DNA from: Epilithonimonas bovis DSM 19482
GTDB lineage: Bacteria; Bacteroidota; Bacteroidia; Flavobacteriales; Weeksellaceae
Length of the DNA: 64,000 bases
Assembly (NCBI RefSeq): GCF_900108115.1
Contig: NZ_FTPU01000001.1
Location: 115,599-179,598 of the forward strand
Direction: 5' to 3'
Part shown: in pieces, positions 26,007 to 35,383 of the stretch
How the letters are laid out: every line of letters begins with the position of its first letter
Position numbering within the stretch: the stretch's first letter is position 1
The notes under the pieces: generated by a model
Told to the model about the DNA's origin: nothing
Database searches by the model: none
Seen by the model: only the letters and a program-made list of their open reading frames with translations
Made by a program: the position numbers and the translations under genes

Positions 26007-28208
26007 TTATCTAGTGAACAACATTTCTCTGTATTTGGTTAACGGCCATAGCTCATCATCCACCATCATTTCTAAGGCATCTGCACCGGCTCTAATGTTG
26101 TCAAACAATGGTTTTACTTTGTTGCAATATTCTTCTGCCTGTTTTTGGCTGCCAGTTGTATTTTTGGCCTTTTCTTTGGCTGCCAGCAGCTCATCTACAC
26201 CCAACTTGATTACAGAAACATTTTGGGAAATATCAGCAATCAGGCTTAACTGCTCTTTGGCTAATGCTTTAAACTCCTTATCGCCAAAGATCTCTTTAAG
26301 CCCTTTAACGTTCTCAATCAATCGGTTCTGATAATTAAGCGCTGCCGGTATAATATGGTTTCTTGCAATATCAGCCAGGACTCTGGCTTCTATATCAATA
26401 ACTGTAGAATATTTTTCAAGCTTAATTTCGTTTCTGGCTTCAAACTCGCGGTGAGAGTAGATCCCCAACTCTGCGTACAGGTCAACAAATTTTTTGTCCA
26501 GTTCTTTTTTAAGCGCTTCCGGCGTGGTTTTTAAGTTATTAAGGCCTCTTTTTTTAGCCTCTTTTGCCCAATCATCAGAATAACCGTCGCCTTCAAACAT
26601 TATATTTTTAGACTGCTTGATGTATTCTCTCAAAACATTGAAGATGGCCTCATCTTTCTTAAGACCTTTTGTCTCTATCAGCGCATCCACCTCAGCCTTG
26701 AAGACTTTCAACTGTTTGGCCACAATCACGTTCATTACGGTCATCGGCTCTGCACAGTTTGCAGATGAGCCTACCGCTCGGATCTCAAATTTATTGCCCG
26801 TAAAAGCAAAAGGGGAAGTCCTGTTTCTGTCGGTATTATCCAAAAGGATTTCCGGGATTTTACCTACAACATTCAGTTTCAGTTCTGTTTTTTCTTCCGG
26901 AGACAATTTTCCGTCGGTTACTTTCTCCAATTCTTCCAAAACTCCAAATAACTGGCTTCCGATAAAGGCAGAAATAATTGCAGGCGGCGCTTCATTGGCT
27001 CCTAATCTGTGGTCATTACTTGCCGATGCGATAGATGCCCTGAGTAAATCAGCATAGTCATGAACGGCCTTTAAAGTATTAACAAAGAAAGTCAGGAACT
27101 GAAGGTTTTTCTTAGGATTTTTGCCAGGGCTCAAAAGATTTTCGCCAGTATCTGTCCCAAGAGACCAGTTGTTATGTTTTCCACTACCGTTAACTCCGGC
27201 AAATGGTTTCTCATGAAATAAAATATGAAAATGGTGCTTGTGAGCTACTCTCGCCATGACATCCATTAATAATGAATTATGGTCTACGGCAACGTTGGCT
27301 TCTTCAAACATTGGAGCCAATTCAAACTGATTTGGCGCCACCTCGTTGTGACGTGTAGTTACAGGGATCCCGAGCTTCATACATTCGATTTCAAGCTCCT
27401 TCATAAAATTCATCACCCTTGTAGGAATCGAACCAAAATAATGATCATCCAGCTGTTGACCTTTTGCAGGAGCATGTCCTAACAATGTTTTTCCCGTAAG
27501 CACAAGGTCCGGCCTTGACTGGTACAAAGCGGTATCTACCAAAAAGTATTCTTGTTCCCAACCTAAGGTTGGCGATACTTTGCTGACGTTTTTATCAAAA
27601 TAAGACTTCATAACATCTGTAGCAGCTTCGTCTACAGCATTAAGTGCTCTCAATAACGGTGTTTTGTAATCTAAAGTCTCACCTGTATAAGAGATAAAGA
27701 TGGATGGGATACAAAGTGTTGTCCCCATGATAAAAGCAGGAGAAGTTGGATCCCAGGCCGTATACCCTCTTGCCTCAAAAGTATTTCTGATTCCACCATT
27801 TGGGAATGAGGAAGCATCCGGCTCCTGCTGAATCAACAGAGCGCCGCTAAATCTCTCTATAGCCCTGCCGCCGCCAATAGGTGTGAAAAAAGAGTCATGC
27901 TTCTCCGCAGTTGACCCCGTTAATGGCTGAAACCAGTGCGTGTAGTGTGTTACACCTTTGGACAGTGCCCAATCCTTCATGGCAACTGCCACCTGATCCG
28001 CAATATGCCTCTGGATTTTTGTACCTTTTCTTATCGCATCCAGGATGGATGTAAATGCTTCTTTAGTCAGGTATTCTCTCATGGTTTCTTCGGAGAAAAC
28101 ATTCTGACAGTATAATTCTGACAATTTTGCAGGTACATCTACAAAATTGTCTTTTCTGTAGCTCTTAAAAGGTAGCTCGGCCAGAGCTTTGAATCTTAAT
28201 GTTGACAT
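26007..28208 (-). CDS. glnN: glutamine synthetase type III
   Basis: 733 residues from the ATG at 28208 (MSTLRFKALAELPF); an upstream in-frame start would lie in the promoter region. GSIII makes glutamine from glutamate and ammonia with ATP as a dodecamer, and is the form typical of Bacteroidota. Characteristic stretches are THYTHWFQPLTGSTAEKHDSF, GRAIERFSGALLIQQEPDASSFPNGG, HNEVAPNQFELAPMFEEAN, NGSGKHNNWSLGTDTGENLL, RLGANEAPPAIIS and NRTSPFAFTGNKFEIRAVGSS. A TAAATTTG box upstream, bracketed by two copies of TGACCTGTTT, suggests regulated transcription. Confidence 0.97.
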   Translation of the reverse strand: MSTLRFKALAELPFKSYRKDNFVDVPAKLSELYCQNVFSEETMREYLTKEAFTSILDAIRKGTKIQRHIADQVAVAMKDWALSKGVTHYTHWFQPLTGSTAEKHDSFFTPIGGGRAIERFSGALLIQQEPDASSFPNGGIRNTFEARGYTAWDPTSPAFIMGTTLCIPSIFISYTGETLDYKTPLLRALNAVDEAATDVMKSYFDKNVSKVSPTLGWEQEYFLVDTALYQSRPDLVLTGKTLLGHAPAKGQQLDDHYFGSIPTRVMNFMKELEIECMKLGIPVTTRHNEVAPNQFELAPMFEEANVAVDHNSLLMDVMARVAHKHHFHILFHEKPFAGVNGSGKHNNWSLGTDTGENLLSPGKNPKKNLQFLTFFVNTLKAVHDYADLLRASIASASNDHRLGANEAPPAIISAFIGSQLFGVLEELEKVTDGKLSPEEKTELKLNVVGKIPEILLDNTDRNRTSPFAFTGNKFEIRAVGSSANCAEPMTVMNVIVAKQLKVFKAEVDALIETKGLKKDEAIFNVLREYIKQSKNIMFEGDGYSDDWAKEAKKRGLNNLKTTPEALKKELDKKFVDLYAELGIYSHREFEARNEIKLEKYSTVIDIEARVLADIARNHIIPAALNYQNRLIENVKGLKEIFGDKEFKALAKEQLSLIADISQNVSVIKLGVDELLAAKEKAKNTTGSQKQAEEYCNKVKPLFDNIRAGADALEMMVDDELWPLTKYREMLFTR

Positions 28209-28223
28209 AGGTGTTCGATATTT

Positions 28224-28265
28224 AAACAGGTCAAATTTACAAAAAATAGCCATCCAAACAGGTCA
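28224..28265 (-). promoter_or_regulatory. glnN promoter with two flanking TGACCTGTTT direct repeats
   Basis: On the minus strand TGACCTGTTT occurs at 28265-28256 and again at 28233-28224, starts 32 bp apart, about three helical turns. The -7 box TAAATTTG (28239-28232) lies between them and overlaps the second copy by two bases. The layout suggests an operator for a nitrogen-responsive regulator, which is inference. Confidence 0.45.
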
Positions 28266-28508
28266 TGCCCTACAAATTTAATACACTTAATAAAATTTAA
28301 CACAAAATTCATCGCTGCACCCCAAACAAAACAGGCCACACAATCGTATAATCACTTTAAATTATTGTTACAAAAAATTATTCTTATTTTTTTTATTATT
28401 TCTGGCGGAAAGTTTAAATTTATATGCTTGAAAACTCAATTAATACAACGGTAAACAGTTGTTACAAAGCATATTATTAACAGGAAAACTGTTTTAAAAT
28501 AAAATTTG

Positions 28509-28516
28509 TAACTTTG
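28509..28516 (+). promoter_or_regulatory. -7 promoter box TAACTTTG of the DUF6909-like gene
   Basis: Consensus TAnnTTTG, 24 bases before the ATG at 28541. It makes the upstream in-frame start at 28514 unlikely. Confidence 0.6.
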
Positions 28517-28540
28517 CAGACTTTTACAAAAATTTATCAT

Positions 28541-30214
28541 ATGGCAAATTCAAGAGCAAGAGAAACCACAGAAGCTATCGAGAGACTTTACGTCTCCATG
28601 AGACACTTGTTTTACAGAGGATTTTTCAAACCTTCAGGTGTTTCGGGCGAATCATTAAGAAAACTCTTAATGGTAATCAATCCTGAAATCTACGGCAGCA
28701 TGAGCATCCCCAATAAGATAGAACTTGATGGTTTGCTTTATGTTCTTGACCGTCTGCCGGAAGGTATAGAAGAATGTTCTTTTATCCACCTGACTTCTGA
28801 CGAAGGTTTTGACAAAGGTAGTTTTGAGCCAATTGTTCCTAAAAAAAGACGGCGTAACTGCTACCGCATCGATGAACACCAGATGAATATTGAAGTTCTG
28901 CTGGGAAGATCCGAGATCTATGACATCCTTACCCACCTCACATTTCTTTATCTGGAAGCTGACAAAATTAAAAATATCGGTTTTGATCTCGAAGCCGAAG
29001 GCCGACCAAGAAGAATCTGGAAAATTATAGAAGAAGTAGCAAAAGGTGAGAAAAAATACAGCCGCAAAGAAAAAGAAGTGGCCCTAATCCACCTGTCCTC
29101 ATTCCTGGGAAGAACATTCGATGAAACATTGAATGCTTATAACAATTTTGGTGATGACAAGAATCCCGACCGCCTGTTTAAAATTATCTACTGGCTGGGA
29201 CAAAACAGCCTGGATGACTGGCGCGAGACAAGAGAAAGAGAAATCCACTTCTCAGCAATCCTGCAAGAGCGCGTAGGGCACCACCTCTTCGGTGAAAGAT
29301 GGGCCAACACCATCAAAAAGGTTCTTGTAGAAAACAATCTGCACATGCGTCCTCTGCACATTATCAGCGCCAACATGCATTCGGTAAAAAATATGTTATT
29401 TGCCAATGATGCATTAGGTAAGAAAGGGACAAAAGATATAGACTATAAGCTGTTTGCTGATATCAGCAACAAGAAAGAACTTCAAAACAAAATACTGGAT
29501 CACGCCCTTAGCAAGGGTATGATATACATTGATGACCACAGCGGCAGCAATATCGATGTCCAGATCATTGATGTTTCTAAGACAGATCTCAAAAACACTG
29601 TATTTGCCAATCAAAAATTCCAGGGTGATGATGTGATCCTTGTCTTTGATTATGCCTTTGGAGAACAAGCCTTCGAGGTGATGGACGAATTATTGAGGCC
29701 TTATGAAGTCAACGGGGAAGTCTACATGATGAAGGTAAAATCCATCTCTATTATGGGGAAAGCAGGTATCCTGACCGGTAAAAAAGGAGATATTATGATC
29801 CCGACTGCCCATATTTTTGAAGGAACTGCTGACAATTATACTTTTGAAAACGCACTGAAACTGGAGGATTTTACAGATGATGAGATCAAAGCTTATGAAG
29901 GGCCAATGGTTACCGTCCTGGGAACATCGCTACAGAATAAGGACATCCTCTCCTATTTTATGACCACTTCTTGGAAGGCCATTGGACTGGAAATGGAAGG
30001 AGCCCATTATCAAAAAGCGATTCAGGTAGCCAGCAAAATACGCCATCATATTTCTCCGGATCTTTTTGTAATGTACGCTTATTATGCGTCTGACAACCCA
30101 CTGGAAACCGGCAGTACACTCTCATCCGGCGGTTTGGGCCTTACAGGTGTAAAGCCAACGTATATGATCACCAATAAAATTCTGGAAAAGATATTTTCTA
30201 ATAAAGAACTTTAA
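28541..30214 (+). CDS. DUF6909-like protein with nucleosidase/phosphorylase-like C-terminal half
   Basis: 557 residues from the ATG at 28541 (MANSRARETTEAIERLYVSMRHLFYRGFF). I recognise it as a large conserved Bacteroidota protein, probably the DUF6909 family, without assigned function. The first half is helical and charged. The second half has features of purine nucleoside phosphorylase or AMP nucleosidase folds: VKSISIMGKAGILTGKKGDIMIPTAH, YEGPMVTVLGTS, then GLEMEGAHYQKAI with the EMEGA nucleoside-binding motif, and YASDNP near the end with an aspartate at the usual base-recognition position. It may therefore act on a nucleotide or nucleoside; that is inference. A terminator follows. Confidence 0.75.
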   Translation: MANSRARETTEAIERLYVSMRHLFYRGFFKPSGVSGESLRKLLMVINPEIYGSMSIPNKIELDGLLYVLDRLPEGIEECSFIHLTSDEGFDKGSFEPIVPKKRRRNCYRIDEHQMNIEVLLGRSEIYDILTHLTFLYLEADKIKNIGFDLEAEGRPRRIWKIIEEVAKGEKKYSRKEKEVALIHLSSFLGRTFDETLNAYNNFGDDKNPDRLFKIIYWLGQNSLDDWRETREREIHFSAILQERVGHHLFGERWANTIKKVLVENNLHMRPLHIISANMHSVKNMLFANDALGKKGTKDIDYKLFADISNKKELQNKILDHALSKGMIYIDDHSGSNIDVQIIDVSKTDLKNTVFANQKFQGDDVILVFDYAFGEQAFEVMDELLRPYEVNGEVYMMKVKSISIMGKAGILTGKKGDIMIPTAHIFEGTADNYTFENALKLEDFTDDEIKAYEGPMVTVLGTSLQNKDILSYFMTTSWKAIGLEMEGAHYQKAIQVASKIRHHISPDLFVMYAYYASDNPLETGSTLSSGGLGLTGVKPTYMITNKILEKIFSNKEL

Positions 30215-30218
30215 TAAT

Positions 30219-30248
30219 AATGGCCAGCCAATTAGCCGGCCATTTTTT
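30219..30248 (+). terminator. intrinsic terminator after the DUF6909-like gene
   Basis: Stem AATGGCCAGC / GCCGGCCATT with one mismatch, loop CAATTA, then T6. Confidence 0.85.
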
Positions 30249-30373
30249 ATATACTTTCAATGTGTTTTTAGTATTTGTTAATGATTCGTATTTATATTCC
30301 TATTACAAATACTTCAAGAGTACACATAAAACTTTTCAGGTTTAATTAAACTTAGTACTTTACAAATAATAGG

Positions 30374-31615
30374 TTATATAAAATTTGCAATGGTATAGAT
30401 CAGCAGTCCTACCAGGCCACCAACAATAGTCCCGTTGATGCGGATAAACTGAAGATCCTTCCCGACTTCAAGCTCCAGTTTTCTGCTGAGTTCGCGGCCT
30501 TCCCAATTGCCTACCGTAGTGCTGATAAGATTGCCAAACGTTTTGGTATTCTTCAAGATATATTTGTAAGCAGTCACGCGCACCCAATGGTCGATACGGT
30601 ACTGGAAAGCATCATCATTCTGCATATTATGAACAAAGTCCCCAAGGCTTCTTTTGATATAGCCCTTCAGATTTGAGTTGTTGTCCGTAAACTCTTTAAT
30701 CAGCGAAGCCTTAAGCGTTTGCCATACATCAGCAGCATATTTTTGAAGTTTATCTGTTTTCAGAAACTCAGCTTTAATTTGATCAAACTCGGTTTCCCAT
30801 TTGCTGTCAGTCTTTAATTCATCAGCGAACGCAAGTATTTTGTTGGTTATCTCAGCTCTCAACGGGTGATTGGGATTTTCTTCCACTTCCAAGAAATACT
30901 GGCTGAGGCCTTCAGTAATTTTTTCTGCAATCTTGTGATCAACAGACTTGGGGATAAAGAAGAAACTCTCTTTTTCTACCCTATCAGACACCAGTTTCTC
31001 GTTTGCCAGGATATAATTTTTAATTTGGGAACTGAGATTAGTAATAATATCCTGATGGTCATTCCTGTTAAGCAGGTAAGTGATACCATTGGCAATAACC
31101 CCATTGATGTTTATTGATCCCGCCATGTCTTTGGCTTTGTCAGCAATAAAAATTTCAACACTTTTGTCATCCAACTTTATTAAAATATCTTTCAGGATTG
31201 ACGACAGTTCATTAATCAATATCATTTGATTTCTCTCCTTAGACAGCCAATCGCTCAAATAAACCGAAACTTTTAGGTTCTGGATGTAAGGCCTTATATT
31301 TTGCGGTGACAGGAAGTTATCTACTACAAAATTACCCAGGTTATCACCTATTTTATCCTTCGAGTTTTGGATAAGATTGGTATGTGGGATTTTGATTCCC
31401 AAAGGATAATTAAAAAGCGCCGTTACTGCAAACCAGTCTGCCAGTGCCCCCACCATCGCAGCTTCTGAAAAAGCCCTAATATAGCCTATCCAATGAGATT
31501 GATGATCTTTTTGCAAAACCGTCATAGTTATAAAGATAGCCGCCATTAATATAAAAAGACCTGTCGCAAGTGTTTTATAATTATGCAGCTGTTTTTTTTT
31601 CAGTTCATCATTCAT
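30374..31615 (-). CDS. DUF445 family membrane protein
   Basis: 413 residues from the ATG at 31615 (MNDELKKKQLHNYKTLATGLF). One membrane segment near the N-terminus (about 15-35) and one at the very end (GTIVGGLVGLLIYTIANFI) bracket a long helical middle. The stretch GYIRAFSEAAMVGALADWFAVTALFNYPLGIKIPHTNLIQNSKDKIGDNLGNFV is the DUF445 signature. The family (YjiN-like) is widespread with no defined biochemical function. It runs opposite to the serine hydrolase gene, starts 83 bases apart. Confidence 0.88.
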   Translation of the reverse strand: MNDELKKKQLHNYKTLATGLFILMAAIFITMTVLQKDHQSHWIGYIRAFSEAAMVGALADWFAVTALFNYPLGIKIPHTNLIQNSKDKIGDNLGNFVVDNFLSPQNIRPYIQNLKVSVYLSDWLSKERNQMILINELSSILKDILIKLDDKSVEIFIADKAKDMAGSININGVIANGITYLLNRNDHQDIITNLSSQIKNYILANEKLVSDRVEKESFFFIPKSVDHKIAEKITEGLSQYFLEVEENPNHPLRAEITNKILAFADELKTDSKWETEFDQIKAEFLKTDKLQKYAADVWQTLKASLIKEFTDNNSNLKGYIKRSLGDFVHNMQNDDAFQYRIDHWVRVTAYKYILKNTKTFGNLISTTVGNWEGRELSRKLELEVGKDLQFIRINGTIVGGLVGLLIYTIANFI

Positions 31616-31697
31616 GATCAAAAAATTAGAAAATCATTACAAACAAATTTATTGATAATTGATTAAATTAGGTTTATTTTTACACAAAGGTTCTGCC

Positions 31698-32855
31698 ATG
31701 CTGAAAAAGACATTTAATATCGTTTTATTAATCATCGCTGCAATAATTTTGGTTATCTACATGACCGGCTACAACTATCTTTTCACAGCGTTGCGCCTAA
31801 CATACCTGCGGGGTAAAAACAGTTCTAGCATAGACGATGGCAAATATTTCCCGGCTAATCTTATCCTGAAAGGCAATCCAAAACCCTGGCCATTAGCCTC
31901 TGATTACAATAAGAAATCTTTGCCTGCCAAACTGGAAAAACATCTGCAGGAGACAGAAACTGTTTCTTTTGTAGCCATACAACATGGCCAAATAATTCAG
32001 GAACGCTATTGGGATAATTATAGCCGCAATACAGCCAGCAATTCTTTTTCTATGGCTAAGACGATTACCGTGCTGCTTTTGGGAAAAGCAATCGACGATG
32101 GGAGAATCTCCAGTGCAGACGCCCATTTCTCTGACTTTTACCCCGAATTTTCCTGTAAAAAACACGCACAAAACCTCACCTTGCGAGATTTAGCTTCTAT
32201 GCAGGCTGGCCTTGACTGGAAAGAAGATTATAAAAACCCTTTTCTGCCTAATGCCAAAGCTTATTATGGCTCTGCGCTTGCTGATGTGGTTTTTAGCACA
32301 AATTTTAAAGAAAATCCAGGGCAACATTTCGAATATCAAAGTGGTGCCACTCAACTGTTGGGTTTTGCCATTGGTAAAAGCCTTGGCGAACCGCTCTCCT
32401 CCTATGCTTCTGCAAAACTATGGAAACCATTGGGGATGGAACATAATGCAAAATGGACAACCGATGACCTTTCTGTAGAAAAAAGCTTCTGCTGCATCGA
32501 GTCCAATGCCAGAGACTGGGCAAAGATTGGCCTCTTATTAATTAATGATGGAAAATTTGACGGCGTTCCCCTAATCAGTCCGTCTTTTGTGAATCAGATG
32601 ACTACACCAGCTGAACATTCCGGCGGTGCTTATGGAATGGGCCTGTGGATCAACAATGACACCCGGGTTAAACATTATTACCTAAGAGGACTCTACGGCC
32701 AATATGTAATTGTAGTCCCGCAATATGACCTGATTATTGTAAGAATGGGCAACCGGGACAATCCGGCGAAAGATGAAAAAAACCGCCCGCGGGAAGTAGA
32801 ATTTTATATTAATGAAATATTGAAAATTGCAGACACCAATCAATCTGCGTCATAA
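31698..32855 (+). CDS. membrane-anchored serine hydrolase (beta-lactamase class C/penicillin-binding fold)
   Basis: 385 residues from the ATG at 31698 (MLKKTFNIVLLIIAAIILVIYMTGY); the upstream TTG-type start gives no better match. An N-terminal membrane segment anchors a periplasmic domain. The active serine is S118 in SFSMAKT, with K121, and the second motif tyrosine is Y213 in FEYQSGATQ; GGAYGMGLWI lies where the KTG-like strand should be. These are esterase or peptidase-like proteins and are not evidence of beta-lactam resistance. Its last 16 bases overlap the end of the convergent tetR-type gene. Confidence 0.88.
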   Translation: MLKKTFNIVLLIIAAIILVIYMTGYNYLFTALRLTYLRGKNSSSIDDGKYFPANLILKGNPKPWPLASDYNKKSLPAKLEKHLQETETVSFVAIQHGQIIQERYWDNYSRNTASNSFSMAKTITVLLLGKAIDDGRISSADAHFSDFYPEFSCKKHAQNLTLRDLASMQAGLDWKEDYKNPFLPNAKAYYGSALADVVFSTNFKENPGQHFEYQSGATQLLGFAIGKSLGEPLSSYASAKLWKPLGMEHNAKWTTDDLSVEKSFCCIESNARDWAKIGLLLINDGKFDGVPLISPSFVNQMTTPAEHSGGAYGMGLWINNDTRVKHYYLRGLYGQYVIVVPQYDLIIVRMGNRDNPAKDEKNRPREVEFYINEILKIADTNQSAS

Positions 32856-33469
32856 TCCAATAATGCAAAAACACTTAAAAGTGTGCTATTTTTTAATTTC
32901 TGTTCAGACTCCTTGGTGTATTGCGCCTCGTTATTAGCTGGAACATAAATTTCGTAGAAATTTTTATTTCTCAAGACAAACAACGTAGAACCTATGATCA
33001 GGGTTAAGATATCTTCTGACTTGGGTGCGTTATGGAAAACTCCGGCAATAATACCTCTTTTAATAATCTCATCCAGCCTGGCAACGCAGGTTTGGTAAAA
33101 CTCCAGCAGATCGTCCTTTACGTTGTCCAGCGTTCTCATCTCCTGCGTTACAAAACCATGAAAGTAACTGTACTTGAATAAAAGCGAAATGATATAATTG
33201 ATAATCTCCTTCATCTGCATCTCAGGCTTGCCTTCTTTGATGGTCTGCGCAAATTCAGAAAAACTTTCTTTTGTACGCTGCACACGGTACTTGTAGAGGT
33301 AAGACATCATTTTCTCTTTGGAGCCAAAGTAATAAGAAATCATAGCCACGTTGATATTGGCTTTGGTACAGATATCCCTTACAGAAGTCCCGTCATAGCC
33401 TTTTTTGGCAATAAGCTCTTCTGCAACATCCAGAATTTTTGTTTGTTTTTCCGTAAATTTTTTCTTCAT
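32840..33469 (-). CDS. TetR/AcrR family transcriptional regulator
   Basis: 209 residues. The N-terminal helix-turn-helix domain is clear: KQTKILDVAEELIAKKGYDGTSVRDICTKANINVAMISYYFGSKEKMM, about residues 8-56, followed by a helical ligand-binding domain that is not assignable. Such repressors usually control a nearby exporter or enzyme gene; here no efflux pump adjoins, and the convergent serine hydrolase overlaps its 3' end by 16 bases. The start faces TatD across about 160 bases. Confidence 0.93.
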   Translation of the reverse strand: MKKKFTEKQTKILDVAEELIAKKGYDGTSVRDICTKANINVAMISYYFGSKEKMMSYLYKYRVQRTKESFSEFAQTIKEGKPEMQMKEIINYIISLLFKYSYFHGFVTQEMRTLDNVKDDLLEFYQTCVARLDEIIKRGIIAGVFHNAPKSEDILTLIIGSTLFVLRNKNFYEIYVPANNEAQYTKESEQKLKNSTLLSVFALLDYDAD

Positions 33470-33632
33470 CTCTGTTCAAAAGATTTCATGTAAAATTAAA
33501 ACTAATTTTCTACAACTACAACACGTTTCGCTACCTAAAAAGTTGCATTTTTTCTTTCTGTTTATCCTCTTATAATAACTTATCAGCGCTTTTATTATAC
33601 TTAGATTTACCAAAATTGATTACTTTTATCCT

Positions 33633-34256
33633 ATGGATTTTCTGGATTTTCATCATCATTCAAAATCAAAAATTGGTATCTACAATCTCAATTACAGAGA
33701 AAAAGAGCCCGGGATACCATTCTCTGCCGGCCTGCATCCAAAAGATATTTCTGACAACTGGGAATCTGATTTTGCACTGATAAAAGAGCTCTCGCTTTCC
33801 CCTAGGTGCATTGCAATAGGCGAATGTGGTCTCGACGGATTAATTGATGTAAAAGAACAACTCCAGCAGAAGATATTACAACAGCACCTCGCCTGGGCAG
33901 AAGAGATCAAAAAACCAGTCATCATCCACTGTGTCCGCCGTTATTCCCAGCTTTTACACTACAAACACGCCAAGATCCCCAAGATTTTACACGGCTACAA
34001 CAAAAAACCTGAAATTGCCAGTACACTTTTGGCAGCAGGCTTTTACCTTAGTTTTGGAAAAGCAGCCTTAGAACATGTATCTTTGCAAAAATTGATAGAA
34101 GGATTTCCCATTGATAAAATGTTTCTTGAGACCGATGATGCAGATTTCGAGATTGCTGAACTTTACGAAAAAATAGCGATCATCAAAGAAATCAGCCTGG
34201 ATGATTTGAAAAATCAGATGTGGGAAAACCTAGAAAGCGTGACAAATTATGGATAA
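33633..34256 (+). CDS. TatD family metal-dependent hydrolase
   Basis: 207 residues, shorter than the 260-residue TatD enzymes. Metal ligands are visible in FLDFHHHSKS at the start, IGECGLDGL, VIIHCVRRY, ILHGYNKKP and LETDDADF near the end. TatD proteins are phosphodiesterases or 3'-5' nucleases in the cytoplasm. It overlaps the start of tcdA by eight bases, so the two are translated together. Confidence 0.9.
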   Translation: MDFLDFHHHSKSKIGIYNLNYREKEPGIPFSAGLHPKDISDNWESDFALIKELSLSPRCIAIGECGLDGLIDVKEQLQQKILQQHLAWAEEIKKPVIIHCVRRYSQLLHYKHAKIPKILHGYNKKPEIASTLLAAGFYLSFGKAALEHVSLQKLIEGFPIDKMFLETDDADFEIAELYEKIAIIKEISLDDLKNQMWENLESVTNYG

Positions 34257-34974
34257 ATTTTGGTTAGAGCGTACCGAGCTGCTGATAAAACACGAAGGAA
34301 TAGAAAAACTCAAAAATGCTAAAGTGCTTGTCATCGGATTAGGAGGCGTAGGATCTTTTGCAGCAGAGTTTTTAGCAAGAGCCGGTATTGGGCACATGAT
34401 TATTGCAGATGGCGACACGGTTGACATCACCAATATTAACAGGCAATTACCTGCCCTGCACTCTACAATAGGACAGCATAAGGTAGAACTGGTAGGAGAC
34501 AGGCTAATGGACATCAACCCGGAACTTCAGCTCGTCAAAATCAACGAATTCCTAGAACCGGAACGCATGGAGGAATTGATAAAATCAGAACAATTTGATT
34601 ATGTTCTGGATTGTATTGATTCTCTTACACCAAAATTAGCATTGATAAAAACCTGCAGAAGGCATAAAATTAAGCTTGTGTCATCTATGGGTGCCGGCGG
34701 CAAGACAGACCCAAGCAAAGTAATGGTGCGCGACATCAGCAAAACCAGAGACTGCCTCCTCGCAAGGCAGGTAAGGAAACGCCTTAAGAAAGAAAAAATC
34801 AACAAGGGATTCCGTTGTGTTTTCTCTACCGAAGTTCAGGATGAGACCAGCCTCAAAATGACAGACGGCACTAATTTTAAACGCTCCTTCTATGGCACAA
34901 TCAGTTTTATTCCGGCCATATTTGGGTTGTATGCGGCCGCGGAAGTTATCAATTATCTAACCGGAAGAAAATAA
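34249..34974 (+). CDS. tcdA: tRNA threonylcarbamoyladenosine dehydratase TcdA (CsdL)
   Basis: 241 residues, E1/ThiF/MoeB-like. TcdA cyclises t6A37 of tRNA to ct6A with ATP. The nucleotide-binding loop VLVIGLGGVGSFAAEFLARAGIG is at about 28-50, followed by IADGDTVDITNINRQLPA and DCIDSLTPKLALI. The C-terminal signature SSMGAGGKTDPSKV with VFSTE distinguishes TcdA from ThiF and MoeB. It is followed six bases later by rnpA. Confidence 0.94.
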   Translation: MDKFWLERTELLIKHEGIEKLKNAKVLVIGLGGVGSFAAEFLARAGIGHMIIADGDTVDITNINRQLPALHSTIGQHKVELVGDRLMDINPELQLVKINEFLEPERMEELIKSEQFDYVLDCIDSLTPKLALIKTCRRHKIKLVSSMGAGGKTDPSKVMVRDISKTRDCLLARQVRKRLKKEKINKGFRCVFSTEVQDETSLKMTDGTNFKRSFYGTISFIPAIFGLYAAAEVINYLTGRK

Positions 34975-34979
34975 TACCT

Positions 34980-35360
34980 TTGAAATCAAACAGTTATCCA
35001 TCCATAGAAAAACTGAAAAGAAAATCAGATATTGATCTTTTGTTTAAAAAAGGCAAATGGATTTCTGTAGATCAGATCAGGATTATTTATATCAATTCCA
35101 CAGAAATCGATTCTCACAAAATCGGTGTATCGGTTTCCAAAAAATATTTTAAAAAAGCGGTTGAAAGAAACCGCATCAAGCGCCTCTTGCGGGAATCTTA
35201 CAGACTGAATAAATGTCTTTACAAAGAAGCCTTTGGTGATCAGTCTTTGGCTATGCTTTTTTGGGTTTCCAAAGAATTGCCAGAACATCTCTCTACGGTC
35301 GAGAGTCAGTTTCTAAAACTTTGTTCAAAAAAAAATCCCTCGTCTTCGGTTAATTTGTAA
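34980..35360 (+). CDS. rnpA: ribonuclease P protein component RnpA
   Basis: 126 residues from a TTG start, five bases after tcdA. RnpA assists the RNase P RNA in removing tRNA 5' leaders. Features are EKLKRKSDIDLLFKKGKWI at the start, GVSVSKKYFKKAVERNRIKRLLRESYRL with the RNR signature, and a basic surface overall. No ATG exists before the conserved start, so TTG initiation is supported. It is not beside rpmH or dnaA, so this is not a replication origin region. Confidence 0.94.
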   Translation: MKSNSYPSIEKLKRKSDIDLLFKKGKWISVDQIRIIYINSTEIDSHKIGVSVSKKYFKKAVERNRIKRLLRESYRLNKCLYKEAFGDQSLAMLFWVSKELPEHLSTVESQFLKLCSKKNPSSSVNL

Positions 35361-35383
35361 TTTTAGTAATTAAAACATTACAA

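Larger units (their letters stand above)
28209..28540. other. divergent intergenic region between glnN and the DUF6909-like gene
   Basis: About 330 AT-rich bases. It holds the glnN promoter with its direct repeats on the left and the TAACTTTG box of the right-hand gene at 28509-28516. The middle contains a T-rich stretch around 28385-28400 and no plausible gene. Confidence 0.6.

Noticed and set aside
31698..32855. Possible class C beta-lactamase
   Set aside because: It shares the serine hydrolase fold, but has a membrane anchor and a divergent YxSG motif without the usual KTG; it looks like an esterase-type relative.
34980..35360. rnpA as a pointer to the replication origin
   Set aside because: No dnaA, rpmH, yidC or DnaA-box cluster is nearby.
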